From positions 1 through 15,283 of the forward strand of contig CAZCBD010000049.1 in the NCBI GenBank assembly GCA_964496755.1: a stretch of DNA of 15,283 bases, in the 5' to 3' direction. Both the position numbers and the translations under genes were made by a program. This DNA is from CAZCBD01 sp964496755 (lineage in GTDB: Bacteria > Bacteroidota > Ignavibacteria > Ignavibacteriales > Melioribacteraceae). This document shows positions 1-6,445 of this stretch, one piece after another; the stretch's first letter is position 1; each line of letters starts with the position of its first letter. The notes beneath the pieces are model-generated. The model saw nothing but the letters and a program-made list of their open reading frames with translations, did not search any database and was not told where the DNA came from.

Positions 1-418
1 ATCGGACTTTTTTGTTTGTGATTTTCTCAATTTTTTTACGAAGATTTTCTTTCTGTAAATCATCAAATTCAATTGCAGAAATAACAGTAACATTCACAAT
101 TCCGAGTTTTTTATCTCTTAAATTCAAAAATTGTTTAGCAATATTTTGAATTATTGTTTCTCTCTTTTTTTCCACAATAAAGCGAATAAAATCAAGTACC
201 TGTTTGGATATTTTTTTTTCAAACAATTCAGAAATAATGTTGAGCTTTACATTAAGCTTAATAACCGGACTTTTCAAAACCGTTTTTAGTTCCTTAGAAT
301 TACTGAAAGTATTAAAAACCAGTTCCATATCGGTTGAAAACACTTCAACTGAATTTGTTTGATCAGCAAGTTGCATTAAAGCTGAAGCATATCTGGATGC
401 AATATTAAATTCGCTCAT
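1..418 (-). CDS. atpH: ATP synthase F1 subunit delta (OSCP), 3' end cut off by window edge
   Basis: Translating the minus strand from the ATG at 418 gives an open frame of 139 codons that runs off the window; the family is usually about 180 residues, so roughly the last quarter is missing. The start (MSEFNIASRYASALMQLA) is the classic delta/OSCP N-terminus with the xASRYAxAL pattern, followed by the helical N-terminal domain and the beginning of the C-terminal domain. Delta links the F1 head to the peripheral stalk made by subunit b. The gene begins 2 bases after the atpF stop codon, so translation is probably coupled; there is no strong SD, only an A-rich stretch inside the end of atpF. The remaining F1 genes (atpA, atpG) are expected beyond position 1, but this cannot be seen. 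Confidence 0.93.
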   Translation of the reverse strand, partial: MSEFNIASRYASALMQLADQTNSVEVFSTDMELVFNTFSNSKELKTVLKSPVIKLNVKLNIISELFEKKISKQVLDFIRFIVEKKRETIIQNIAKQFLNLRDKKLGIVNVTVISAIEFDDLQKENLRKKIEKITNKKVR

Positions 419-420
419 AA

Positions 421-963
421 TTAATTCTTATTGAGATCTTCTATAAATTTATTCACTATTGATGCCTGTTTTTCTCTATCAAGATTTTCTCTTAATATTT
501 TTTCTGCTACGGAAATTGAAATATCGGCAATTTGTTCTTTTAACATATTAAAAGCTTCTTGGTTCTTTCTTTCAATTTCAGCAGTTGCATCGGCTATTAA
601 CTTCTTTGCTTCTTGTTTACTTTCATCTAAAATTTGTTCTTTCAATTTTTCCGCATAAGCTCTACCCTGCTCAATAACTTTTTGAGCCTCTTCATCAGCT
701 TTCGATAAACTCTTTTTGTTTTCTTCAAGAATTTTTTCAGCTTCAGATTTGGCTAACTCAGCTTTGTCTAAAGAATCCTTAATAAAATTTTCTCTTTCGG
801 ATAAAGCAGAAAGTATTGGCTTCCAGGCAACCTTTTTTAAAATAAAAAGCAAAATCAGGAAAATTACAAATGTCCAAAATATCAGACCGGGGTTTACACT
901 CAATAAACCGTTATTTCCTTCAGATGAATAAGCTAACAATGCAAAAACAGATTTTGCAATCAT
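421..963 (-). CDS. atpF: ATP synthase F0 subunit b
   Basis: 180 residues. A short N-terminal stretch leads to one membrane helix (about residues 25-43, GLIFWTFVIFLILLFILKK), then AWKPI and a long charged, heptad-like helix to the C-terminus. This is the standard subunit b layout, and the length is normal for a single-b type. Subunit b dimerises as the peripheral stalk that holds F1 static against subunit a. The start at 963 is supported by an AGGA-type SD about 6 bases upstream. The N-terminal 20 residues before the membrane helix (MIAKSVFALLAYSSEG...) are longer than in E. coli b and slightly signal-like. The gene lies between atpE and atpH, the usual order. Confidence 0.96.
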   Translation of the reverse strand: MIAKSVFALLAYSSEGNNGLLSVNPGLIFWTFVIFLILLFILKKVAWKPILSALSERENFIKDSLDKAELAKSEAEKILEENKKSLSKADEEAQKVIEQGRAYAEKLKEQILDESKQEAKKLIADATAEIERKNQEAFNMLKEQIADISISVAEKILRENLDREKQASIVNKFIEDLNKN

Positions 964-997
964 AATTAATCCTTATAAACTACTCTTTGTAATCTAA

Positions 998-1216
998 TTA
1001 TTTAAGAGCTAACAAAATGCAGATTACAAGTGCAAAAAGTGAAATACCTTCAATAAGCGCAGCTGCAATAATCATTGATGTACGAATGTCACCTGCAGCT
1101 TCAGGTTGACGACCACTTGCTTCCATTGCTGAGCTGGCTAATTTGCCAATACCGAAAGCACCACCAATTACTGTTAATGCTGCACTAAATCCTGCTGCTA
1201 AATATGCGTAATCCAT
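998..1216 (-). CDS. atpE: ATP synthase F0 subunit c
   Basis: 72 residues forming a two-helix hairpin with the polar loop RQPEAAGDIR (36-45). This is the proteolipid of the rotor ring. The ion-carrying carboxylate is Glu56 in the second helix (AALIEGISLF). In an ungapped alignment to the Na+-type Ilyobacter c subunit, positions equivalent to its Na+ ligands Gln32 and Ser66 are Ile23 and Gly57 here, so proton coupling is the better inference. The first-helix glycine packing motif reads G18-x-A20-x-G22-x-G24, with one glycine replaced by alanine, a type of change known to affect ring size. A strong GGAGG SD at 1222-1226 sits 5 bases before the ATG, the best SD of the ATP synthase group, fitting the high copy number of this subunit. 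Confidence 0.97.
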   Translation of the reverse strand: MDYAYLAAGFSAALTVIGGAFGIGKLASSAMEASGRQPEAAGDIRTSMIIAAALIEGISLFALVICILLALK

Positions 1217-1250
1217 TAATTCCTCCGTTATAGATTATCTATTTAATAGT

Positions 1251-2084
1251 TTAATGTTCTTGATGTACCGCCATCCCGATAAATAAGGATGACAGCATTG
1301 TAAATATATATGCTTGTATTAAAGCAACTAAAATTTCTAAAAAGTAAATAAACAATGCAAATGCAACCGAAACGGGTGAAACAAAATAGGTTTCGAGAAT
1401 AAAAATCAATCCGATTAAAGCCAAAATCACTATGTGTCCGGCTGTCATATTTGCAAATAAACGAATAGCCAGTGCAAATGGTTTTGTAAATAATCCCATA
1501 ATTTCAACAACAAACATTACCGGAATTAACCAAGCCGGAACTCCATGCGGAATTAATCCTTTGAAATATCCCAAAACCCCGTTCTTCATCATACCGCCAA
1601 TTTGAATAACAAAAAATGAAAGTAGGGCTAATGCCGTAGTAATTGAAATATTACTGGTTGCTGTTGCACCATAAGGAACTAATCCTATAAAATTGCAAAC
1701 TAATATAAAAAAGAAAACCGTAAGCAAAAATGGTAAGAACCTTTCATAGCCTTTCCCAATTGTAGGAACAACAATTTCATCTTTTACAAAAACCACTAAA
1801 ATCTCTAATAAATTAGAAGCTCCTTTTGGCACACGATTTTTTCTGTATGATCTTGCCGCATAAGAAAAAACAATAATTAAAAAAGCAGCCGCAAGTAACA
1901 TAAAAACCACATGTCGAGTAATGGAAACATCTATTCCAAATAATGAAAAATGTGGTAAATGAATTGCCCCGAAAGGAGGAAAGTCCAATTCATTTCCATC
2001 TAAAATATGATGAAAAATCCAATCAGTTGATTTACTTGCTTCTTGATGAAGAGTATCGGCAACATTCTGAACGGTTTCTATCAT
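1251..2084 (-). CDS. atpB: ATP synthase F0 subunit a
   Basis: 277 residues, a polytopic membrane protein that forms the proton half-channels next to the c-ring. The essential arginine is Arg208 in KPFALAIRLFANMTAGH (equivalent to E. coli Arg210), and the partner helix carries Gln257 in ALIQAYIFTMLSSLFI near the C-terminus. About 35-45 N-terminal residues precede the first helix, including a His-containing FPPFGAIHLPHF segment typical of this group. The start codon overlaps the stop of the upstream AtpI-like gene by one base (TAATG), suggesting translational coupling. It is followed by atpE after 34 bases. Confidence 0.97.
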   Translation of the reverse strand: MIETVQNVADTLHQEASKSTDWIFHHILDGNELDFPPFGAIHLPHFSLFGIDVSITRHVVFMLLAAAFLIIVFSYAARSYRKNRVPKGASNLLEILVVFVKDEIVVPTIGKGYERFLPFLLTVFFFILVCNFIGLVPYGATATSNISITTALALLSFFVIQIGGMMKNGVLGYFKGLIPHGVPAWLIPVMFVVEIMGLFTKPFALAIRLFANMTAGHIVILALIGLIFILETYFVSPVSVAFALFIYFLEILVALIQAYIFTMLSSLFIGMAVHQEH

Positions 2085-2485
2085 TAATTTTTCTCTTTAC
2101 TATTTTTTCTAATTTTCACTTTAACTTTTTTGTGAAAGTATACAACTTCCGAAGTAAGTAAAATAAAATAAATAATGAAGAAAATCAATAAAAAAGCTAT
2201 CTGATTAACTTCAACAAACTTTAAAATTAAAAATATACTAACCAGTGAAACAATAATTTTTGCAGCCATTCCACCTAAATTAGCAACTAAAAAATCCTTG
2301 TTTTTTCTTTTGTAGGAAAATTCAAAAAGTAATATTGTAACTGTTGCATTGATTAAGTTAATTAATCCTGCATAAAATGCAGATTTTACCCACAAATAAT
2401 TTATTATACCAGCTTCAAAAAGAACAAATAACACAACAACTATTAATAAATAAGAGTATGCAGTTATTTTAGCTAATTTTTTCAT
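2084..2485 (-). CDS. Small four-helix membrane protein, AtpI-like
   Basis: 133 residues with four predicted membrane helices (roughly 10-27, 35-55, 68-89, 95-115) and a strongly basic C-terminal tail rich in Lys/Arg. It resembles the variable small membrane proteins encoded just before atpB in Bacteroidota/Chlorobi ATP synthase operons, the position of AtpI in other bacteria. AtpI-type proteins are thought to help c-ring assembly or Mg2+ supply; no catalytic motif is visible here, so the role is inferred from position and topology. It begins 11 bases after the atpZ stop without a clear SD, and its stop shares a base with the atpB start. Sequence identity to classical AtpI looks weak, so I give no symbol. 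Confidence 0.75.
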   Translation of the reverse strand: MKKLAKITAYSYLLIVVVLFVLFEAGIINYLWVKSAFYAGLINLINATVTILLFEFSYKRKNKDFLVANLGGMAAKIIVSLVSIFLILKFVEVNQIAFLLIFFIIYFILLTSEVVYFHKKVKVKIRKNSKEKN

Positions 2486-2496
2486 TTCAGTCGAAT

Positions 2497-2751
2497 TTAA
2501 TTATCGTTATTTTTTTTATTATTTGAAGTATTTTTATTTAATGATATTACGGTTTTAATCAGGTTATAAATTCCTGCAAAGGCACCAAAAAAAAGGAAAA
2601 AAACCATTAAATATGGTTTGGTTTCAAATTTTTCATCGAGCCACTTTCCTAAAAAAAGCATCAAAACCATTGTAGCAGCCAGTTGAAACCCAAGTCCCAG
2701 ATACGGACCAAAAGAATTTATATGCGATTGGTATTTATCTTTTTGCAACAT
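2497..2751 (-). CDS. atpZ: AtpZ/AtpI family protein (F1F0-ATPase gene 1 type)
   Basis: 84 residues with two membrane helices (about 17-36 and 48-68) separated by GKWLDEKFETKPY, the signature loop of the AtpZ family (Pfam ATPase_gene1, PF09527). The pattern PYLGLGFQLAATMVLMLFLGKWLDE is highly typical. AtpZ, often with AtpI, has been linked to Ca2+/Mg2+ transport or to F0 assembly at the head of atp operons. The C-terminus is a low-complexity Asn/Lys tail. Its ATG shares a base with the bactofilin stop (TAATG at 2749-2753), tying it translationally to the cytoskeletal gene upstream. Family call is firm; molecular function is not settled. Confidence 0.87.
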   Translation of the reverse strand: MLQKDKYQSHINSFGPYLGLGFQLAATMVLMLFLGKWLDEKFETKPYLMVFFLFFGAFAGIYNLIKTVISLNKNTSNNKKNNDN

Positions 2752-3137
2752 TAACGATTAGTAATTTTCATGGCTTCTGAAGTCGGGGTTATTTGTTCTG
2801 TCATTGAACTGCGACCATCAAACTTGGCTCCCGCTTCAATCACTAATACTTTCGCAAAAATATCACCTTTCATTTTGGAGGTGCTTTCGAGTACCAATTT
2901 TTCAGCTGAATTAATGGTTCCTTCAACATTACCGCTAACGGTTACATTTTTTGCTTTAATATCACCATTAAGATGGGAAGTATCACCAAGAGTAAGATTT
3001 CCGTTTATTGTTACATCACCAATAACTCTACCATCAATTCTGACATTGCCTTCACTAAAGACATTACCTTCAATCTTAACACCGCTACTTAAAATACTAA
3101 TATCTCCGGATCCTAAAACTTTTCCTTTTTCTGCCAT
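2751..3137 (-). CDS. Bactofilin (polymer-forming cytoskeletal protein)
   Basis: 128 residues. After a short N-terminus (MAEKGKVLGSGD) comes a right-handed beta-helix domain (about 15-110) with repeated turns of the type IEGNV, IDGRVIGDV, LNGDIKAK, GNVEGTI, MKGDIFAK and FDGRS, the hallmark of bactofilins (DUF583, PF04519). Bactofilins polymerise without nucleotide into filaments lining the inner membrane and recruit cell-wall enzymes, often an M23 peptidase, to shape the cell. An M23 peptidase gene lies nearby at 5535-6398. An AGGA SD precedes the ATG by about 7 bases. The gene follows the TPR gene by 20 bases and overlaps atpZ by one base; bactofilin next to the atp genes is a gene order I associate with the Bacteroidota/Chlorobi group. 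Confidence 0.94.
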   Translation of the reverse strand: MAEKGKVLGSGDISILSSGVKIEGNVFSEGNVRIDGRVIGDVTINGNLTLGDTSHLNGDIKAKNVTVSGNVEGTINSAEKLVLESTSKMKGDIFAKVLVIEAGAKFDGRSSMTEQITPTSEAMKITNR

Positions 3138-3157
3138 TTTATTTCCTGCTTTTTAGA

Positions 3158-4318
3158 CTAATTCTCGATAGAAGATAAAATATCATAAAAATCATCTTCC
3201 GGTTCTAATCTTTTTATTTTTTTCAGTTCTATTGCTTTAGAATCACCTAATTCTGCAGCTTTATCTAAATACTTCCGAGCTAATTCACCTTTTCCGTTAT
3301 TCAAATATGCTTCAAAAAGTTCGAAAGCAATTTTCGAATTGTTCGAATCTATGTTAAATAAATATTCAAGTTTTCCAATATATGCATCAAAGTTATGATT
3401 TCTTTTTAACAATAAGCCTTTATAATAATTTGCCGTATAATTTTCTTTGTCCAAACTAATAACTTTATCAAAATATTCTTCTGAAATCTGAAACTTGCTT
3501 AAATCAAAATAAGCTACTCCGATTTTATTCAAAGTTTTAATGCTTTCCGGTTTTAATTTTAATGCTTTTAAATAAAAGTCGATTGCAATTTGTTTGCTTC
3601 CTGCTTCGTCGTAAATTTGACCTACTTGAAAAAGAGCCGGTTCAAATTTAGGCTCTATGGTTAATACTTTTTTGTAAAAACTCATTGCCGGTTCAAGAAG
3701 TTTTTTTGATTCATATAAAAGCGCCAAATGGAAATAGGGATCGGGAGTGGAATGATCAAATGAAATAGATTTTTGGTAATATATCAGTGCTTTGTCTAGA
3801 TCACCATTTTTTTCAAATATTTTTCCCAGTTCAAAATATGCTTTACCGAACTGTGAATCATGATTAACCGCATCAATTAATAATGAAATTGCTTTTTCAG
3901 TATTATTAAGTTTGTTATACAGAATCGCTGCCGAATAAGATGCTTCGGTTTCGCTTTGGTTTATTCTCAGAATCCTTTCATAAAATTCGATAGCTTTCTG
4001 ATATTCGTAATGGGAAGAATATATTTTGGCAATTTTATAATATCCTCTTAAATCGCTCGGATGATTATTGATTGCTTTTAAAAAATACTCAATGGCGGTT
4101 TCATGCTTTCCGCTCATTGAGTAAGTATCACCAATTTTAATTAAAATATCTACATTATCAGAATTAAATTTTAAAGCACCCTTTAGGTAAAACAAAGCTT
4201 TAGAAAAATTCTTTTCATCAAAATATTTTTCAGCTAAGCTTAAATATACTTCTAAGTTTTCTTTAAGTTCTTTATCTGATTTCCAGAAATTTATTTTAGA
4301 AAACAATTTTCCAAACAT
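3158..4318 (-). CDS. Cytoplasmic protein with ten TPR repeats
   Basis: 386 residues. A short N-terminus without signal peptide or membrane helix is followed by ten consecutive 34-residue TPR units covering about residues 21-361, each with the expected small residues at repeat positions 8, 20 and 27 (for example AIEYFLKAINNHPS, ALIYYQKSISFDHS, AIDFYLKALKLKPE). The last two are the most degenerate. An acidic C-terminal tail (EPEDDFYDILSSIEN) could be a docking peptide. TPR arrays are scaffolds for protein-protein contacts; no enzymatic domain is present. It lies between the actin-like gene (32 bases upstream) and the bactofilin gene (20 bases downstream), so it is a candidate adaptor between these two cytoskeletal proteins, which is inference from context. 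AGGA SD about 6 bases before the ATG. Confidence 0.9.
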   Translation of the reverse strand: MFGKLFSKINFWKSDKELKENLEVYLSLAEKYFDEKNFSKALFYLKGALKFNSDNVDILIKIGDTYSMSGKHETAIEYFLKAINNHPSDLRGYYKIAKIYSSHYEYQKAIEFYERILRINQSETEASYSAAILYNKLNNTEKAISLLIDAVNHDSQFGKAYFELGKIFEKNGDLDKALIYYQKSISFDHSTPDPYFHLALLYESKKLLEPAMSFYKKVLTIEPKFEPALFQVGQIYDEAGSKQIAIDFYLKALKLKPESIKTLNKIGVAYFDLSKFQISEEYFDKVISLDKENYTANYYKGLLLKRNHNFDAYIGKLEYLFNIDSNNSKIAFELFEAYLNNGKGELARKYLDKAAELGDSKAIELKKIKRLEPEDDFYDILSSIEN

Positions 4319-4350
4319 TAAAATCCTACCAAAGTGTATCAGGAAAATAT

Positions 4351-5379
4351 TTATACTTCACTTACTTGAGAAGGATATAAAGTTACTATTGTAGTTGAAT
4401 TACCAATATCAAGACCAAGTGCTGCATCTTTGTCGCCATTAGAGTTTTCTAAAGCTTTAATACAGTATCCTTGGCTTGCAAATGTTAATGGATTTGAAAC
4501 AGTTTGTACTTTTAGTATATCGAAATCATTTTCAAAGCATTCAACTAAATCGCGGTAAAGCGCGCCACCACCTGTTAATAACATTGTTCTAGTATCTTTA
4601 AAGTCATCATCTTTCCATAAATTTCTTAATACCGGAGAAATGACATCTCTGTAATATCTTTGGAGCGATTTTCTTCTGATTTCGGTAATATCCAGTTTTT
4701 GTCTGTTAAGTATTATATAGCCTTCTTTAAAGGCAACATCAAATTGTTGTTCGGATCGCAATCCCAAATAAGATGTTTTAGCAATTTCTTTAATTGCCAA
4801 ATTAACAGCATATCTTAAGCCTGTTAAACTTGCAATGGTTCTATAAACCAAACCTTTTTCGGTGCTTAAGCATGCTTCAAAAGTTCCGTAACCAATACTA
4901 ACCATAAAAAAGTTTCCGTCCATGTGCATTTCACCTTTGCGTGCAGCAATGGAACAGCCTTCAATTTCAGGAATAATTTGGGCATTTGCTACTTTAGTTG
5001 TTACCATTTGTGGTAAACCTTCAGAATCAAACGGAGCAGGATCATAAGTAATTTGGTGTGTTCCGTTTAATAAATCGGCAGCTTTATTCTTATTTACATG
5101 ATACAATGAATATGGATAACCGGTTACCAAATATTTTGGCAATGGATTATTAACGTGTCCGATTAATAAACCTGCTTTTGCTAATAATTTGTAATCCAAT
5201 TCATTTGGATAACTATTAATGGTTTTATTTGGCGAAATACCTTCCGATAAGGCAAGATAACCTATTATATAACCAAGATCATCTTCATAAAATTTTAACC
5301 CATGTAATAAATCGGAGGCTACATTTCTTATCTCATAGTTATTACTTTCAATAACACTTGGAAAAATGTAACTTTCCAT
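4351..5379 (-). CDS. Actin-like ATPase (ParM/Alp-type) with permuted motif order
   Basis: 342 residues. Elements seen in order: strand YIFPSVI (4-10); YIIGYLALSEG (37-47); YLVTGYPYSLY (83-93), matching the ParM/Alp vvtGLPvxxY segment; connect-1 with IIPEIEG (135-141), where Glu138 matches the ParM catalytic Glu; phosphate-2 SIGYGT (161-166); adenosine motif LLTGGGALY (267-275); connect-2 NPLTFASQGY (296-305); and finally phosphate-1 LGLDIGNSTT (321-330) next to the C-terminus. In ordinary actin-fold proteins phosphate-1 is the first element, so the protein appears circularly permuted. Phosphate-2 has Ser161 in place of the usual Asp. The start at 5379 has an AGGAG SD (5387-5391) 7 bases away, and an in-frame stop lies shortly upstream. 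Likely role: filament-forming or nucleotide-switch protein of cell shape or segregation; neighbours are TPR, bactofilin and M23 genes. The fold is well supported, the function is not. Confidence 0.82.
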   Translation of the reverse strand: MESYIFPSVIESNNYEIRNVASDLLHGLKFYEDDLGYIIGYLALSEGISPNKTINSYPNELDYKLLAKAGLLIGHVNNPLPKYLVTGYPYSLYHVNKNKAADLLNGTHQITYDPAPFDSEGLPQMVTTKVANAQIIPEIEGCSIAARKGEMHMDGNFFMVSIGYGTFEACLSTEKGLVYRTIASLTGLRYAVNLAIKEIAKTSYLGLRSEQQFDVAFKEGYIILNRQKLDITEIRRKSLQRYYRDVISPVLRNLWKDDDFKDTRTMLLTGGGALYRDLVECFENDFDILKVQTVSNPLTFASQGYCIKALENSNGDKDAALGLDIGNSTTIVTLYPSQVSEV

Positions 5380-5534
5380 ACCATTACTCCTATATTCTGT
5401 ATATAATTTTTATTTAGTTTGCAGTTTTTTCAAATAAACTTTTAATAAAATTGAATTTACAAATTACAGCAACATAAAGTATTCAAATTCTCTTTATATT
5501 AGTGCAAGATAAGAAATTAAATTATATTCTAAAA
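5380..5534 (-). promoter_or_regulatory. Intergenic region upstream of the actin-like gene, possible promoter
   Basis: This 155-base stretch is the longest gap inside the block from 9661 to 1 and is stop-rich in all minus-strand frames. It holds the AGGAG SD at 5387-5391. A TATATA hexamer (minus strand, 5400-5405) lies just before the SD, and a TTGCAC hexamer (5502-5507) lies further up with a poor -10 match 17 bases later. Neither is a good sigma-70 pair or a good Bacteroidota TTTG/TAnnTTTG pair. It is the most likely place for a promoter of the cytoskeleton-ATP synthase genes, but no specific element is convincing. No terminator hairpin for the M23 gene is visible. Confidence 0.3.
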
Positions 5535-6398
5535 CTATTTATTTATATTTATTAAAATTTTTTTGGGATCTATAGGTTTGTCATTTTCCCAAATTTCAAA
5601 ATGTAAATGAGCTCCTGTAGTGTTCTCACCTGAATTGCCACTTAAAGCTATTGTTTCTCCTTTTATAATTTTATCCCTACTTTTTTTTAGTAATACTTCG
5701 CAATGCTTATATATTGTTTTGAAATTATTTTTGTGTTTTATAATAATCGTATTCCCGTCTTCTGCAGTATAATCGGAAAAAATAACAATCCCCGATTCGG
5801 CAGCAATAATAACCGTACCCTTTTTTACTGCAAAATCAACACCAAAATGCCCTTTTGTCGGCTTAAAATCATTAACAATAAATCCGTTTACAGGTTTGAT
5901 AAAAGAAGGTTGTGAATATACTTTTAATTGTTTTTCCGGTATTGACAAAAACAATCTATTAAAAATTGCAAATAAATTTCCACCCGTTTTTTTGAGAGCA
6001 TTTTTTTTTGCACTATCCGGAAGTGTTTTTAAATTTGATGGGGTTTCCGGCAATTCAGTTAAAACTGTGTCGCCGGCAGCTAATTTTAATGCAAAGGTTA
6101 GATTTTTATTAATAATTATTATTTTGTCTAATTCCTTTGTCAGGAGTAAAACTTTATGTTCAAGATTTTTAATCTTGATGTTTTCTTCATTTAGTTTTTT
6201 GTTCTCAAACAAAAAAACTAAATTTTCATACGGGGTAATTAAAACAAGTCCATAAAGCAAAACGGCTACAAAAAAAGTGTAAAGTAGCAAATAAGAAATA
6301 ATTTTAAAGAAACTAACTTTATACCTTTTGGTTGCTATTTCCGGAAAATTCGGGGTAATATAAAAAGAAGATTTTGCTAAATCTCTGAGCTTTATCAT
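5535..6398 (-). CDS. Membrane-anchored M23 (LytM-type) peptidoglycan endopeptidase
   Basis: 287 residues. A 30-residue cytoplasmic N-terminus precedes one membrane helix (about 31-55). A coiled-coil-like segment (about 65-105), a linker, and a C-terminal M23/LytM domain (about 165-282) follow. The active site is complete: His184 and Asp188 (HFGVD) with His266 are the Zn ligands, His264 is in GAHLHFEIW, and His232 is in the YKH motif. Such enzymes cut peptide cross-links in peptidoglycan, acting from the periplasmic face. Bactofilins commonly work with M23 peptidases of this membrane-anchored coiled-coil design (CcmA-Csd1, BacA-LmdC), and a bactofilin gene lies 2.4 kb downstream. No SD is visible; the leader is A/T-rich, as is common in this phylum. 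It follows the GT9 gene by 47 bases. Confidence 0.92.
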   Translation of the reverse strand: MIKLRDLAKSSFYITPNFPEIATKRYKVSFFKIISYLLLYTFFVAVLLYGLVLITPYENLVFLFENKKLNEENIKIKNLEHKVLLLTKELDKIIIINKNLTFALKLAAGDTVLTELPETPSNLKTLPDSAKKNALKKTGGNLFAIFNRLFLSIPEKQLKVYSQPSFIKPVNGFIVNDFKPTKGHFGVDFAVKKGTVIIAAESGIVIFSDYTAEDGNTIIIKHKNNFKTIYKHCEVLLKKSRDKIIKGETIALSGNSGENTTGAHLHFEIWENDKPIDPKKILININK

Positions 6399-6445
6399 TT
6401 TTAAATCATTTTTTATTGAAAGTGAAATATATAAAAAAAATACAG

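Noticed and set aside
998..1216. Na+-coupled ATP synthase
   Set aside because: The c subunit lacks the Gln and Ser ligands expected for Na+ (Ile23 and Gly57 at the aligned places).
2770..3156. 128-codon open frame on the plus strand opposite the bactofilin gene
   Set aside because: It is the mirror of the bactofilin coding frame, has no SD and no recognisable domain; bactofilin repeats keep the opposite strand free of stops.
5479..5507. Sigma-70-like promoter TTGCAC with a 17-base spacer
   Set aside because: The -10 partner (GAATAC) is poor, and the phylum often uses different promoter motifs; mentioned only within the intergenic entry.
5380..5534. Idea that the actin-like gene lost its N-terminal phosphate-1 motif to a frameshift or wrong start
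   Set aside because: The region is stop-rich in all minus-strand frames and encodes no DxGxxxT-like peptide, while a good motif is present at the C-terminus and the annotated ATG has a well-placed SD.
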